Of a stretch of 64,000 nucleotides of DNA, positions 13,825 to 25,106 are shown piece after piece. The stretch lies in NCBI GenBank assembly GCA_002104945.1, contig MCFH01000004.1:1420025-1484024 (forward strand), written 5' to 3'. Below the pieces are notes generated by a model. That model saw only the letters and a list, made by a program, of their open reading frames with translations, made no database searches and was not told where the DNA came from. The position numbers were made by a program, and so were the translations under genes. The stretch comes from Piromyces finnis (taxonomy: Eukaryota; Neocallimastigomycota; Neocallimastigomycetes; Neocallimastigales; Neocallimastigaceae). Position 1 is the first letter of the stretch. Each line of letters begins with the position of its first letter.

Positions 13825-16823
13825 TTAATTCACGGTCATAATTTGAGTTGTAGAAAATTCCTGAGAAATACTACAATTCATAGGAATTTTTTTACAAAGA
13901 TGGTAATATTGAATGTTTGACTTCCAACGTTTAAAGAAACTACTATTTTTATTATTTTGACGGTATAAAATATTATTTGTATAATCTTCATCAAATTCGT
14001 CTTCTCCGCAAAAGTCAATAACATTAGAGGTAGAAATAATGGAGTCCATATTGCGGTTCTTATTATTTAAGGAAGATCTATCTCTTTTCATGAATATTAG
14101 TACAATTTTTATACCATAGATAATGGAAAAGTTGGTGATGAAAAGAAGAGAAAGAAGCATAGAATGAATGAAGAAAAAGACATCAAAATCTTTAATCATC
14201 ATAGAATTTACCACAAGGTATAAACTGTAGAAAATCGTATCTAAGGTAAGCGTAGAAGTAATACACCCAACATCGAATTCTGTATCCTTAACATTCCATT
14301 CTTCATACAATAAAAAGGCAATAACAAGGGTAATTATGATTTTTTCTGTTAACATGGTGTAATTCACCATTTTTCCAAGGGTGTGTTCCTGTGCACAAAA
14401 ATTATAATTGATTCCCTTTTCAAAGTATTCTGATTTTATGGTATATGGGGTAAGGAAGGAAAATCCATTCATTACCAAATCAAAAGAGATAAAGGTTAAA
14501 TAGAATAGGGTCTTGTTTTTTTGAAGCCATACTTTAAGTTGAAGTCTTTCCGGGAAATTTAAAATTAAATAGTATAAGAAGGGGACGTAGAATAAGGTAT
14601 ACCCGAAGCTTAATAATATTTTATTGAAATGACATTTTAATACGGTGACGATACCAAAATTAGAAAGCAAAAGGAATACATGGAATCCTAATCCAAGTAT
14701 GGTACATAACCAACCCATGCTATTCATAAAGTCAAAATGATTACTATTTTGATGAAGGTAGACAAAAATAGCGGTGTAGGTTAATAAAAATAGAAATAGA
14801 ATAGAGATAGAATGTACGGTAAATCCTATTGTAGATTTAGAATATTTTGCGGTAGCATAATGCATTTCTGAAATGTTACCAATATCGTATAAAACGTCCT
14901 CGGCATCACGATCATCGTACAAGTATTGATAGAGGTATTTCCTAAAATTATTGGAGTATTCATCGTAATCTTTGAAGAGAGAATTTTTACTGGTCATGGG
15001 TTGAATACTTTTAATTAATTCACAGTCAACCACCCTACAAACCTTTTCATCTTCATATACGCTTGGAATAGCGGAAGTGATGAGATGTTTTTTAACCAAT
15101 TTTTTTTGAATATTTACATGAGTCATGTATTTTATTATTTCTGCTGAAATCTTTTTTCTTTTTTCGGTAATAAAGGTGTTGATACCTATGGAAGCTCCCT
15201 TTACACACGATCCAGAAACACCTTCTTTTTTTCCAAATAAAGGAATTGCTTTATACACTTCATTTTCAAAATTAATATTCCAATATTTTAAAAAAAGGGC
15301 ATTACCATTAATAAGACTAGATACCGTATCAATATCATTATTATAAAATATTTCATCTAACCGAATAATAATTTTAATCATTTTAATATCATATATATGA
15401 TATAAAAATTAATATATATTTAAAGTTTAAGATTTATATATATATATATTTTAAAATTTCAAAATAAAAAGAAATTGTAAATAATAAAGGATTTAAAACA
15501 TTTATATTAATAGTTAAAAAAAAAGATAATTAAAAACAACAACAACAACAACAATAATAATATTATTTAATATCTTACCAGAAGCAATTTCATCTTTAAT
15601 TTTTTTCATTGTTTTTAAAGCTTTGACTGCTTCTTTACTAGAGTAATTTGGAAAAGGTGCATCTTTTGAATCTCTAAAAGAATAAATAAATTCTTGGGCT
15701 GAAAATAAAGCAGTTTCATCATCTATTTTTTTTATTTATTTTATATAATTATAATAAAATTATTTAAAATATGATAAAATAAATAAATATATATACATAT
15801 ATTATAAAGCATCTTTTTTTTTTTTTTTAATTATTTTTTATTTTATTACTTGGAAAGAGTCCATTATATATAATTAAATTATCATCATTTTCTTTTTCTT
15901 TAATATATTTTCCTATTTCAATAAGTTCATCCCATGTTTTAGGTACATCTTTATTATATTTTTGTAAAAGATTCATATTTGCATAAATAACATCATATCC
16001 AACATGAATAGGCTAGTTCCACCATATAATTCATATCCAATTATTATAATAAATTGAAATTCGTATATATATAATATAGTAAATATAATTTTTATTTTTA
16101 TTCCACATTGAGATTTTTAAAAGTTTAATAAATTTATATGTATATATGTAATATCATTAGCAGAAATATTTAATTTTATTATTAATATTAGTATTCTTAT
16201 ATATATAATGCTTTTTTTTTAAAAAAACAAAAAACAATAACAACAAAAAAAAAAACATACCAATCCAATCCAACGATCATTGTCTATACATAAATCTGCT
16301 ACAGCACTAGAAACATAATTTGAAATATGATCTTCTGGTAAATATTCTTTTAAATCAACCAAGTAAGGTGAATATTTTTGAGAATTCATAATATCATAAA
16401 AAACAATATCATATTTTTGTGATGATTTATTTAATAGATAATCCAAAGCTGATCCATGATGATCAATAAAAACAGATGAATTTATATTACTGTATTGAGT
16501 CAGGCTTAATTCAACATCAAAATTATGTTTAATTGCATATTTATTAAATTTTGATACAAAAGTTTTATATATTTGATCATTATCGAAGGATGACAATACA
16601 ATTGAATTTAATAAAATTTTTTCACATTGACCTATTTATAAATATTATATAAGTGAGGGGAAGGAAAAAAAAATGATAAAATTAGTTTGTTTAATTGCTA
16701 TATATATATATATATATATTTTCTTTTTCTAAAAAAAAAAAAATAAAATTTGAATTATTGTAAATAGTTACATCTATAAATGAATTGTATAAAAATTAAG
16801 AATATTATATTGATTAAATCCAT
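13825..16823 (-). CDS. Solute-binding-protein / 7-transmembrane receptor fusion (class C GPCR-like)
   Basis: Five exons on the minus strand: 16823-16772, 16631-16261, 16012-15850, 15722-15579 and 15356-13825; 753 aa in one frame. Exon 1 encodes a hydrophobic leader (MDLINIIFLIFIQFIYR) ending in a Cys that is split by the intron. Residues about 20-390 resemble a type-II periplasmic (extracellular) solute-binding protein: YDIVFYDIMN, WIGLPIHVGYDVIYANMNLL, then KTWDELIEIGKYI and FSAQEFIYSF, as in bacterial sugar-ABC binding proteins. From about 415 on there are seven hydrophobic helices (first SILFLFLLTYTAIFVYL, last MLLSLLFITNFSIIYGIKIV) and a cytosolic Ser/Asn-rich tail of about 75 aa. Class C GPCRs have this topology but use a different binding fold (type I). 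The likely role is sensing an extracellular ligand, perhaps a sugar; this is inference. The first residues of the last long open frame lie in an intron, so the gene would be mis-called if only that frame were read. Confidence 0.82.
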
Positions 16824-18689
16824 TTTTTCATTTCCTAATATTATCTTATTTAAAAAGAAAAACAAACTATTTATTGAATTTTTTTTTTACAATAAAAGGT
16901 ATAAAATAGCTTAATTATGAACTTTATTTTTTTTAAAAAAAAAAAAAAAAAGGAATTAACTTTGCTTTAAATATTTTATTATTATTATTATTATTATTAT
17001 TATGAATATGTTTATGATTAGAAAAAAAAAAAAAAGTTTGATATAATTTAACATTAAAAAAAAAAAAAAAAAATAGTTGAATTAAGGTCCTTTTTTTTAG
17101 TTGGTGTTAATTAATTATACTGAAATTATCCAACTACCAAAAATCTGGAATTGAAATCCTATAAAATAAACTTTTCATTATCGAAGCATTATTTCATTTA
17201 ATTAAAAAAATTATATATATATATATATATTTTACACATAAAAACCTTATTTTAGAACAATATTCAATGAATTAATGTTTAGGTATATTGACGTAAAGAA
17301 TCTTTATAAAACTTTTAACCAATCCATTTATCTGTTATTATTTGTTATTAGTAATTATTTAAATTGTAATATTAACAATTTTTATTTTATTTTATTATTA
17401 GCAATTTTATATAATGTTGTATAAAAATTAATATTCTTTTATGACGGATTTTTAAGTAAATAAATATATACATAGAAAGTAAAATGCTAAAATTTAGAGA
17501 TAAAAAATATTCAGCATGCTATTTAAAACAATTCTTTTATATGCAAAATCAATAATTCTTAAGATTTATTACAGGAAAAAGAATTCTGTAAAATAAAAAA
17601 AAAAAAAAAAATTAGTTAGAAAAAAACAAAACCTTATTTATTATAATTTTATTTTTTAGTATGGAGGAAATAAAATAAAATAAATAAAATAAAAAAAAAA
17701 AAAAACCGCAATTCTAAGAATTTAGTTTATTTAATGATTCATTCTACTTTTTTAAAGGATGGATGATTTTAATAACTAAAAGTTATAATAAAAAATAATA
17801 ATTCTTACTATTTAGAATTTCATAATAACTAAAAGTAATTACTATTAAGAATTTCAAGTAATAATTGTAGGTTTTTTAATTTTTTTTTTTTTTTTTTTAA
17901 AAAATGGTGTTTAATGAATAAATAAACAAACAAATAAATATATATATATAAATTAAAGCTTTTTCATTTATAAGAGTAGTACTAAGTATTCACAATGAAT
18001 TATTTTTTATAATTTTATAAGCAATATAAAAATAGTCACTATTTGGGAAATATCAAATTTACCAAATAAATAATAGGTGGTCAAGAAAAAAAAAAAAAAA
18101 AAGCAAAGCATTAAATGTTACATATTAAGAATTAGCAAAAATTGAATAATATAAACCATAAAAAAATGTAGTGTAGTAGTTTATTATCCTAAAATATATA
18201 ATTAAAAATAAAACTGCCGCTATAATAATAACATTGTTGCCGCTGTTACTTTTCACCTATTGGCATTATTTAATTAAAAAAAAAAAAAAAGAAAAAATCT
18301 TTTATTAATAAAAATGTAAATAAAAATACTAACCCAAAAATATTAAAAATTATATAAATAATTAACTTTAAAAACTCATTAAATAAAAAACTACATAATA
18401 GATTTGTATACTATTTACTTTTTTCTTTATTTTTACATTTTTTTTTTTTACATTTATTATTATTATCATTACTATTGGATGAAACAATTCTATTTCCATA
18501 TTTATTCTAATAATCATCCTTTAATCTAAGGTACATATTAATTTTATACTATACAGAATTGTGTAATAATAATAATAATACATCTTTTGTGATGTTATCT
18601 ATGCTATCGCATTATAAAATGACATTTAGATCATTTTATTTATTTATTTATTTATTTATACTATATTCTTTTATGAACTATAAGTTTTT
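16824..18689. other. AT-rich intergenic DNA
   Basis: 1.9 kb of homopolymer-rich DNA with a (TTA)n run near 16977-17001 and (AT)n runs. No gene or RNA signature is seen. Confidence 0.5.
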
Positions 18690-19493
18690 TTAAAATGACA
18701 ATAATAATAATCCTAAAGTAATGAATAAACCAGTGCTAATTTTAATAGTTGAGGCTCCACTACTTGGGTTAACACTAGCATCATTAGTGGTGCTAATGTT
18801 AGAATTACCACTAACAACATTACCAAGAGTACTACCATTACCATTAACGGCGCCAGTATTAGCAGGACCGTTGTAAACACCATTATTGACAGCACCATTA
18901 TTAAGGGCGTCTGTGTTAACAGCACCAGTATTAGTAGCACCAGCATTAGTGGTACCAGTGCTAGTAATACTAGTATTTGTAGCGCTAGTTTTAATAGTAG
19001 CACTAGAAGTTGTTCTTGGTTTGGAAGTAACTTTTTGGGTAGAATGAATAGTGGTGGTGGTAGTGCTTGGTTCAGCTGTAATAGCTGTAATACTTTTTGG
19101 TTCATTGACAGTTTTTGAAATTGTTTTGGTTTTAGTTACGGTAACTTTAGTGGTTTTTTTATCAGTTATACCGTCACTTAATTTTTTACATAATTCTTCT
19201 TGAGTTTTCTTTAATATAGCCATGTTGCTTGGTGAAATAAATGTAAATATTTCTGGTGAATCAACACATTTTGAGACTAAACTTCTAGCATTAGCATAAA
19301 AATCTTGACAAATTGAACTAGTAATAAGTTTACAATTTTTTTCGAAATTAGAAGCATCTGGTGTTGCTAAACATTCAGAATAGTTTCTAACTTCAGCACG
19401 ACATGCTTCACTGTTAAATAAATTTTTACCAATTACATCAGAATATACAGATGAAGCAGCTAATAAAGTGAAAACTGGAATTGAAAATCTCAT
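18690..19493 (-). CDS. Secreted GPI-anchored six-cysteine cell-surface protein, copy 1
   Basis: Intronless, 267 aa. It has a signal peptide (MRFSIPVFTLLAASSVYS), then a six-cysteine module at about residues 32-102 with spacing C-x9-C-x12-C-x7-C-x13-C-x25-C. A Lys/Thr stretch and a long Thr/Ser/Asn/Gly/Ala-rich stalk with imperfect TNTGA-type repeats follow (about 115-245). The end is a GPI-type signal: small residues (NPSSGAS) then the hydrophobic tail GLFITLGLLLLSF. The same Cys spacing occurs in the genes at 20.9 and 24.5 kb, so this is a local family. The stalk should be heavily O-glycosylated and the protein displayed on wall or membrane; the function of the Cys domain is unknown. Confidence 0.85.
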   Translation of the reverse strand: MRFSIPVFTLLAASSVYSDVIGKNLFNSEACRAEVRNYSECLATPDASNFEKNCKLITSSICQDFYANARSLVSKCVDSPEIFTFISPSNMAILKKTQEELCKKLSDGITDKKTTKVTVTKTKTISKTVNEPKSITAITAEPSTTTTTIHSTQKVTSKPRTTSSATIKTSATNTSITSTGTTNAGATNTGAVNTDALNNGAVNNGVYNGPANTGAVNGNGSTLGNVVSGNSNISTTNDASVNPSSGASTIKISTGLFITLGLLLLSF

Positions 19494-20924
19494 TTTTTTT
19501 ATTTATTTATTTCGTTTAGGGTTATATTATTATTATTTTTTTTATTTTTTTTTTTATTTTTTTACTTTTTCTATTTTTCTTTTTATTATAAATTTTAAAA
19601 TTTTATTTTTTTTAAAGTAAAAAGAAAATATAATTCTTTTTATTCTTCTGGTGTTTTATTTTTCTAATTATTAAACTTTGTTCCATACCAATGAAAATCA
19701 AATTGTAATTACATTGTAATAATAGAAAATACGCTTTAAACAATAAAACAATCATTGGAATTAAAACTTTAATTATTAATAAAAAAGTTTCTGTATATAA
19801 ATAACCACATAAAACATATTAAAAACTTTGAGGAATCAACGTGACTATAATGTAATACAATGTAATACAAAATACTATGTAAAATAATGAAAATTATTAT
19901 AATATTTATTTTTAATGAAAATTTATTAAGTAATTCTCTAGGTAGGGTTTTAATAATAAATAATTTTAAATTTATGATTTATTTAATTGCTTTTTCCTAT
20001 TATACTAATTTTATTAGAGTGTTAATATCCTGTTTACTCTGTATTATAAATGTACATTGTATTTTGTATATCAAAAAGGTAAGCCATATATAACCATATA
20101 TGGTATTACTAAATTAGTTTTCTTAAATTAAAAATAAATTAATTTTCTAAAATCTAAATTGTGTAACCAAACTTTAGTTTATATAAAATATTTACTTGAA
20201 ATAAAACCTTTAAAAAAAATATAAAGTTCTTTTATAAAGCATAAAGCATAACTGTTATATGGTGGCAAGTTGTTAGCTGCTAAGAATGAAAGAATAAAAG
20301 AAATAATAAAAGGATAAAAAGATATAATAAAGCAAAAAAAAAGAAAATAAAAAATATATATTTAAATTAGTTTAGTGAAAATATGGATATAAATACAAAT
20401 TGTACTTTTTCTATATTAAAAAGAATATTAAAAAAAAAAGTTAATATATTATCAAGCATTAGGATAGTGACTCATACTTTTTTAAATCTTTTTGTTACAT
20501 CCTATTATATAGATAGATATAAATATTTCGTGTAAGAGTTATGATTAAAAGATGAAAAAATAACAACTTTTTAAAAGTAATACTATAGATAGTATAAGAT
20601 GCTACTATTTGATTAAATTCTTGTTATAAAAATCACTTCTAATAACTTAACCATACTATCTTTTTATTAGTATTTTTTATTTTAGCATATAACCACAAAT
20701 CATTTGATTTGTGTTTGTAAAAAATTATTGACTACAATCCTAAAAAAATAACTTAAAGATTGGTGGTGATGATCCATTTAATAATAGTTTATATATTGAA
20801 AAGTATATAAAAAGAAACTATTACCCTTTTCCTTTTTTTTCTTTAAAAAATAAAAAAATTAAAACTAAAAAATAAAAATTATCTACTTTAAAATTTAATA
20901 TTATATTTAAAAATTATAAAAAAA
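19494..20924. other. Divergent spacer between two six-Cys family members
   Basis: 1.4 kb between divergently oriented paralogues, so it should hold both upstream regions. AT-rich; the 68-codon plus-strand frame at 19887-20093 looks like chance. Confidence 0.5.
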
Positions 20925-21713
20925 ATGAAATTTGCACTTCCTTTTGTTGCTTTAGCTGCTGCTACTTCTGTTTACTCTAAAGCTATTAATTCTATTGGAT
21001 TTTTAGGTAAAAGAAGTGATATGAGTGTAGAATGTGCCAGAAATATTACACCATATTCAAATTGTTAAGCTGGTCCAGAAAATGGAGAAGATTACAAAAC
21101 AGTTTGTGCTTTCTATAAAAGTGAAGATTGTCAATATTTCTATAAAAATTTTAAAACTTTAATTACAAAATGCGATGATTCTCCAAGTGTTTCATCCTTT
21201 TTCCAACAAGGAAAAATTGATCAATTAGAAAAGGAGCATTCAATAATGTGTCAATTTGATGAAAATGGTAATGTTTGTCCATTTTCAAAATTATTCTATG
21301 AAGCAAGAATAGCTGAACTTGATACGGATAAAGCTTTACTTGATAAAGTTTGCAGTTCCAAAACCTGTTTTGATAAAACTACTGATGCTATTAGAAAATT
21401 AGGAAAGAATGATGTTGTAAATTCTTTAAACAAATTATGTAATGTATCTACTGGTAGTTCAACAACTAACACAGAAATTACCACAAAAACTGAAGAAAAA
21501 CAAAGCCAAGGTATCCAAAGTAGCCAAAGTAGCCAAAGTAGCCAAATTAACCAAAGTAACCAAAGTAACCAAAGTAGCCAAAGTAGCCAAAGTAACCAAA
21601 GTAACCAAAGTAACCAAAGTAACCAAAGTAGTCAAAGTAGTGGTGCTTCTTCCATTAAAATGAGTACTGGTTTATTCGTTTCATTAGGTTTAATAATGTT
21701 TTCTCTTTTCTAA
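20925..21713 (+). pseudogene. Six-cysteine GPI-protein family, copy 2, with in-frame stop at codon 48
   Basis: From the ATG at 20925 the frame reads a signal peptide (MKFALPFVALAAATSVYS), then two cysteines, then TAA at 21066-21068, and then continues without further stops to TAA at 21711 (262 codons plus stop). The module keeps the family spacing, C-x9-C-x13-C-x7-C-x13-C-x25-C, if the stop codon counts as one residue. It adds a second Cys-containing stretch (about residues 115-170), a stalk of SSQ/SNQ repeats and a GPI tail (STGLFVSLGLIMFSLF). In both paralogues the residue after the second Cys is Leu, so TAA is explained by a single TTA-to-TAA change. Everything else is intact, so this may be a young pseudogene, a polymorphism or a sequence error. 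An intron that removes the stop would also remove two family cysteines and is less likely. Confidence 0.8.
21510..21645 (+). repeat. (AGC/AAC CAA AGT)n coding minisatellite
   Basis: A run of 9-bp units of the type AGCCAAAGT/AACCAAAGT encodes the Ser-Gln/Asn-Gln stalk of the six-Cys copy 2. The low-complexity length is probably polymorphic. Confidence 0.8.
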
Positions 21714-22784
21714 GCCAATGAATTGAATACTATAGGAAAATAAAAAAAAAATGAATAAACAGTTGAATTAAATAATTCATAAAAAGTTAATAAATGAAAG
21801 TTGATAAGAAAATAAAATGATCTAAATGCCATTTTATTATAAAAATTAGATACTTAAATTTAATCAATAATATTTCTTTTAATATTAAAAAAGTAGCTTT
21901 AATAAATAATATAAAAAAGAAAATTTAAACATATATAAAATTAATAAAAAATTTAAAAAAAATACAAATTAAAATGTAAACATAAATATAAATAAATAAA
22001 TAAAAATAAAGAATAGAAAAAAAGAATGTTTAATGCGTGTTTTTAGTTAAGCGTTATTAAATATAATGTATATTGATTTTTTGAAATAATATTAACATTT
22101 AATTAGAAAAATAGAACTCTTCTTTTTTTTTTTAAAAAATTTTTTTTTTTTAATTTACCAAATTAAAATTAGTTAACAGAAAGTTCTATTATTCTTTAAA
22201 AGTTGCTTTTTTTTAATTTATTTTATATATATTATATGATATATATATATATATCATATAAAATATAAATTATAAACCTTAATTATTATAAATTGGTAAA
22301 TTTATAATTACATAAAATCCATAAATTTATTTACTACAAAAATCTTAAGTTATTGTCATGGTGTATACTTAAATTATGATTATCACGAGAAATTATTGTA
22401 CATAAATAAATGTTATTTCTTATTTTATTAATGTTTCTACATTTATTTTACATATTATTATAATATTAATAAAAAAAGTATTTAATCACAAAAACCCTTA
22501 AAAATAAAATTGCATTGAACCGAGTTATATCATATATGTGAGTGCAAAATGATATATATTTTATATAATAAAAAATCTTTATTTTTAAAAAGAATGCTGG
22601 ATAAGTTTATTTATTTCACAAAAAAAAATTACATTCTAAATTTTAATATTATATTCTTTTTTTTAAAAAAAAAAAAAAAAAAAATAGTAGCATAAATAAA
22701 TTTAAATTCATCAAATTTTTTATATGGAATCATTATGAAATATAGGAATATATATATAGGATTTAAAGAATATAAATAAATAGT
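21714..22784. other. AT-rich intergenic DNA
   Basis: 1.1 kb with no gene. A 35-bp near-palindrome of AT dinucleotides lies at about 22228-22262. A T/A homopolymer block lies at 22658-22685. Confidence 0.5.
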
Positions 22785-23332
22785 TGTATAAATAAATGCC
22801 CTATAGAACGTGTCTTCATTTATTTAATAAATGAAATTTCTCAAGGGCTCTACTCAAGTAGAAATAAATCCAAACATTTCGCAATGGATGTTTGGTTAGT
22901 CTTTATTGGAAAAAATATAAGGACAAAGCTCATGGTACTGAGAGAATAAAATAACATTTTTCCATCGAGTATTAAATTCAATACTATGACAATAATAAAT
23001 TTATTGAAATTAAAGATTTTATTAAATTATGTTATGAGTACCCAGAGTTTGCTCATGGTTTTTACTGGCTATTGAAAACAAGAAGCGGATACAAGTTGGA
23101 TACTAGAGTTACAAAAGCTGCTAAATTTGTTGATCCAGTTTGTCCTAACTACTGTCCATGTTGCAATAGTAAAGATCAAAATATTAAGCATTGGTTATTA
23201 AATTGCCCAACTTTTAGAGATATCCGTATTAAACATTACAATTCCATAGTCCAACTATTAAATTTTTCCAGTCAACGTAATTCCAACAGTCCTAATAATA
23301 ATAATGAAAATGTTAATATAAGTAGAGATAGC

Positions 23333-23364
<32 letters not shown>

Positions 23365-23846
23365 TAGTAATAGCAATAGCAATAGTGAAGATAATAATTC
23401 TAATTTAGATAGTAATTTAGTTAATAATAGTAATAGCTCTAATAATCCGGTGAATATTAATGTGTATGATTATTCTAGTCCATGTTCAAAAGGCTTGAAG
23501 CAACAGCCAAAAGAGTCAATGCCGAAGAAACAGTAAGACAGGCCAGGAGGGCCATCGCAACCAATGGATATCATAATTTTGTCCCATGATAAAATTTTGA
23601 TCTTTGACTCGATGTCTCATTGGAAATCAAATACGTGACTTTCTTACTTTAATTAAAATTACTAGAATACATTATACCCAATTTTTATTCATTTATGTTT
23701 ATTTAAACCTATTTTTTTAATTTTTATTTATTTTTTATTTTTATTTTTATTTTTAATTATGTTTTTTATTACATGTATTATTATTTTAATTAAAATAATA
23801 AAGTTTAAAAATAGTTGATGCCGTTAAAAAAAATGTATAAATAAAT
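22785..23846 (+). mobile_element. Internally deleted, non-autonomous LINE derivative with 13-bp target-site duplication
   Basis: The body (22798-23833) joins two distant parts of the LINE at 58.6-64 kb. Its left 175 bp matches the last 5' monomer and the sequence after it (compare 59200-59390). From about 22986 it matches the ORF from 63631 onward. The junction near 22976-22986 removes about 4.2 kb, including endonuclease and reverse transcriptase. The right end holds the zinc-knuckle C-terminus, a 3' UTR and the terminus GATGCCGTT followed by a short A tail. The 13-bp TGTATAAATAAAT flanks both sides (22785-22797 and 23834-23846). The left end coincides with a monomer start (GCCCT), so this looks like a complete retrotransposed copy of an already deleted element. 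Confidence 0.87.
22986..23597 (+). pseudogene. LINE ORF C-terminal remnant (zinc knuckle and tail), frameshifted
   Basis: The frame gives LLKTRSGYKLDTRV, then the knuckle C-x3-C-x-C-C...H-x4-C (CPNYCPCC ... KHWLLNCP), then an Asn/Ser-rich stretch. That frame ends at 23536. The likely true ending is in another frame from about 23484 (FKRLEATAKRVNAEE ... to TGA at 23590-23592), so one frameshift separates the two parts. The knuckle matches the long LINE ORF at about 63680-63990. It cannot encode an active protein alone. Confidence 0.8.
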
Positions 23847-24476
23847 TACAAATAACTGATACAAACAACTTTTTTTTTTTTTTTTTGACTAGTTCAAAAC
23901 TGAATTTTAAATTTCTTTTTTTTTAGAAAAAAAAAAATTTAAAAAATATATAAATACTTTTAATTTTCTTTCTTTACTAATGGCCATTTATTAATTTTTT
24001 TATTAGTAGGATAAATAAATACCAGAATAAAATTTTAAAAACTACACTTTCAATATTCCTTTATTGATAAAAATAATAAAAGCTATTATATATATTTAAT
24101 AAAATACCTTACAAATAATATTCATTTATTTATAGAAAATTAATATAATCATTTTGTATAATTATACTTTAATTCTAATTTCTAAACCTTTTTTTTTTTA
24201 AAAAAAAAAAAAATTAATATTGACACTTTAAAATTTTAACCCTTTAATGAATTTTTTTATTTTAAAAATAATTTGTATATTTTTTATTTATAATTTAATT
24301 TACAAAAGTATTTATATATATATTTTTAATAAGATAATTTATAATTTATATATTTTTTTTTTTTTTTACTTGAAAAACGAATCTAAATTACTATGACGTT
24401 ATAGTAATAAAAACATTTAAATATTTATAATTTTTAAAAATAATGATTATCACTCTTTCTATTAATTATATATAAT
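23847..24476. other. AT-rich intergenic DNA
   Basis: Homopolymer-rich sequence right of the LINE derivative and 3' of the third six-Cys gene; nothing recognisable. Confidence 0.5.
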
Positions 24477-25106
24477 TTAGAAAGATAACATGACTAAAGC
24501 GACAGTAAGTAATAAACTAACAGTAACCTTTGTAGCATCACTAGATTGATTAACGTTAGTTTGGTTGTTTTCAGCGGTACTGTTACCAGCAACAACATTG
24601 TTAAGGGTACCATTATTAGCAGCAGCAGCATCATTAGCAACTGGATTAGCTGCAGAAGCATTAGTAGTTTCAGCAGAGGTAGCAGCAGTAGTAGAAGTCT
24701 TAGCTTCAGTCTTTGATTCAACCTTAGTAGTAGTTTTAGTCTTAGTCTTGGTAGTAGTAGTCTTTTTAGCTTCAGCTTCTTCCTTGAATTTCTTACAAGC
24801 CTTAGTATAATCCTTTTGTAATTCAGAAATCTTTTCTGGGGCAATAATACTAGTAACGGATTCACTACCAATGCAAGTACTAAGTAATTTATCAGCGTTA
24901 CTAAAGAAGTTTTCACATTCTTCACTGTTGATAATGCTACATCTTTCCTTGTAATCACCAGCAGTTGGTTTGATTAAACAATCAGTGTATTTACCAACAT
25001 CAGATTTACAATTACCACTAGCGTCCTTTAAGAACTTGGCAAAATCAATATTAGCGTAAGCAGAAGTAGCAGCAAGTAAAGCAACAACAGCAGAAGAAAT
25101 TCTCAT
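24477..25106 (-). CDS. Secreted GPI-anchored six-cysteine cell-surface protein, copy 3
   Basis: Intronless, 209 aa. Signal peptide MRISSAVVALLAATSAYA; six-cysteine module with exactly the same spacing as copy 1 (C-x9-C-x12-C-x7-C-x13-C-x25-C); then KTTTTKTKTKTT and a Thr/Ala/Asn-rich stalk; C-terminal GPI-type signal (SSDA then VSLLLTVALVMLSF). Codon choice is cleaner (GTC, AAG, TAC, ACC appear often) than in copies 1 and 2, which suggests higher expression. It is shorter because the stalk is shorter. The pairwise identity outside the cysteines is modest, so the duplications are not recent. Confidence 0.85.
   Translation of the reverse strand: MRISSAVVALLAATSAYANIDFAKFLKDASGNCKSDVGKYTDCLIKPTAGDYKERCSIINSEECENFFSNADKLLSTCIGSESVTSIIAPEKISELQKDYTKACKKFKEEAEAKKTTTTKTKTKTTTKVESKTEAKTSTTAATSAETTNASAANPVANDAAAANNGTLNNVVAGNSTAENNQTNVNQSSDATKVTVSLLLTVALVMLSF

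Noticed and set aside
24494-24958. Leu-rich frames overlapping six-Cys copy 3 (and the similar 18713-19105 frame)
   Set aside because: Shadow frames of the Thr/Ala-rich stalk codons.
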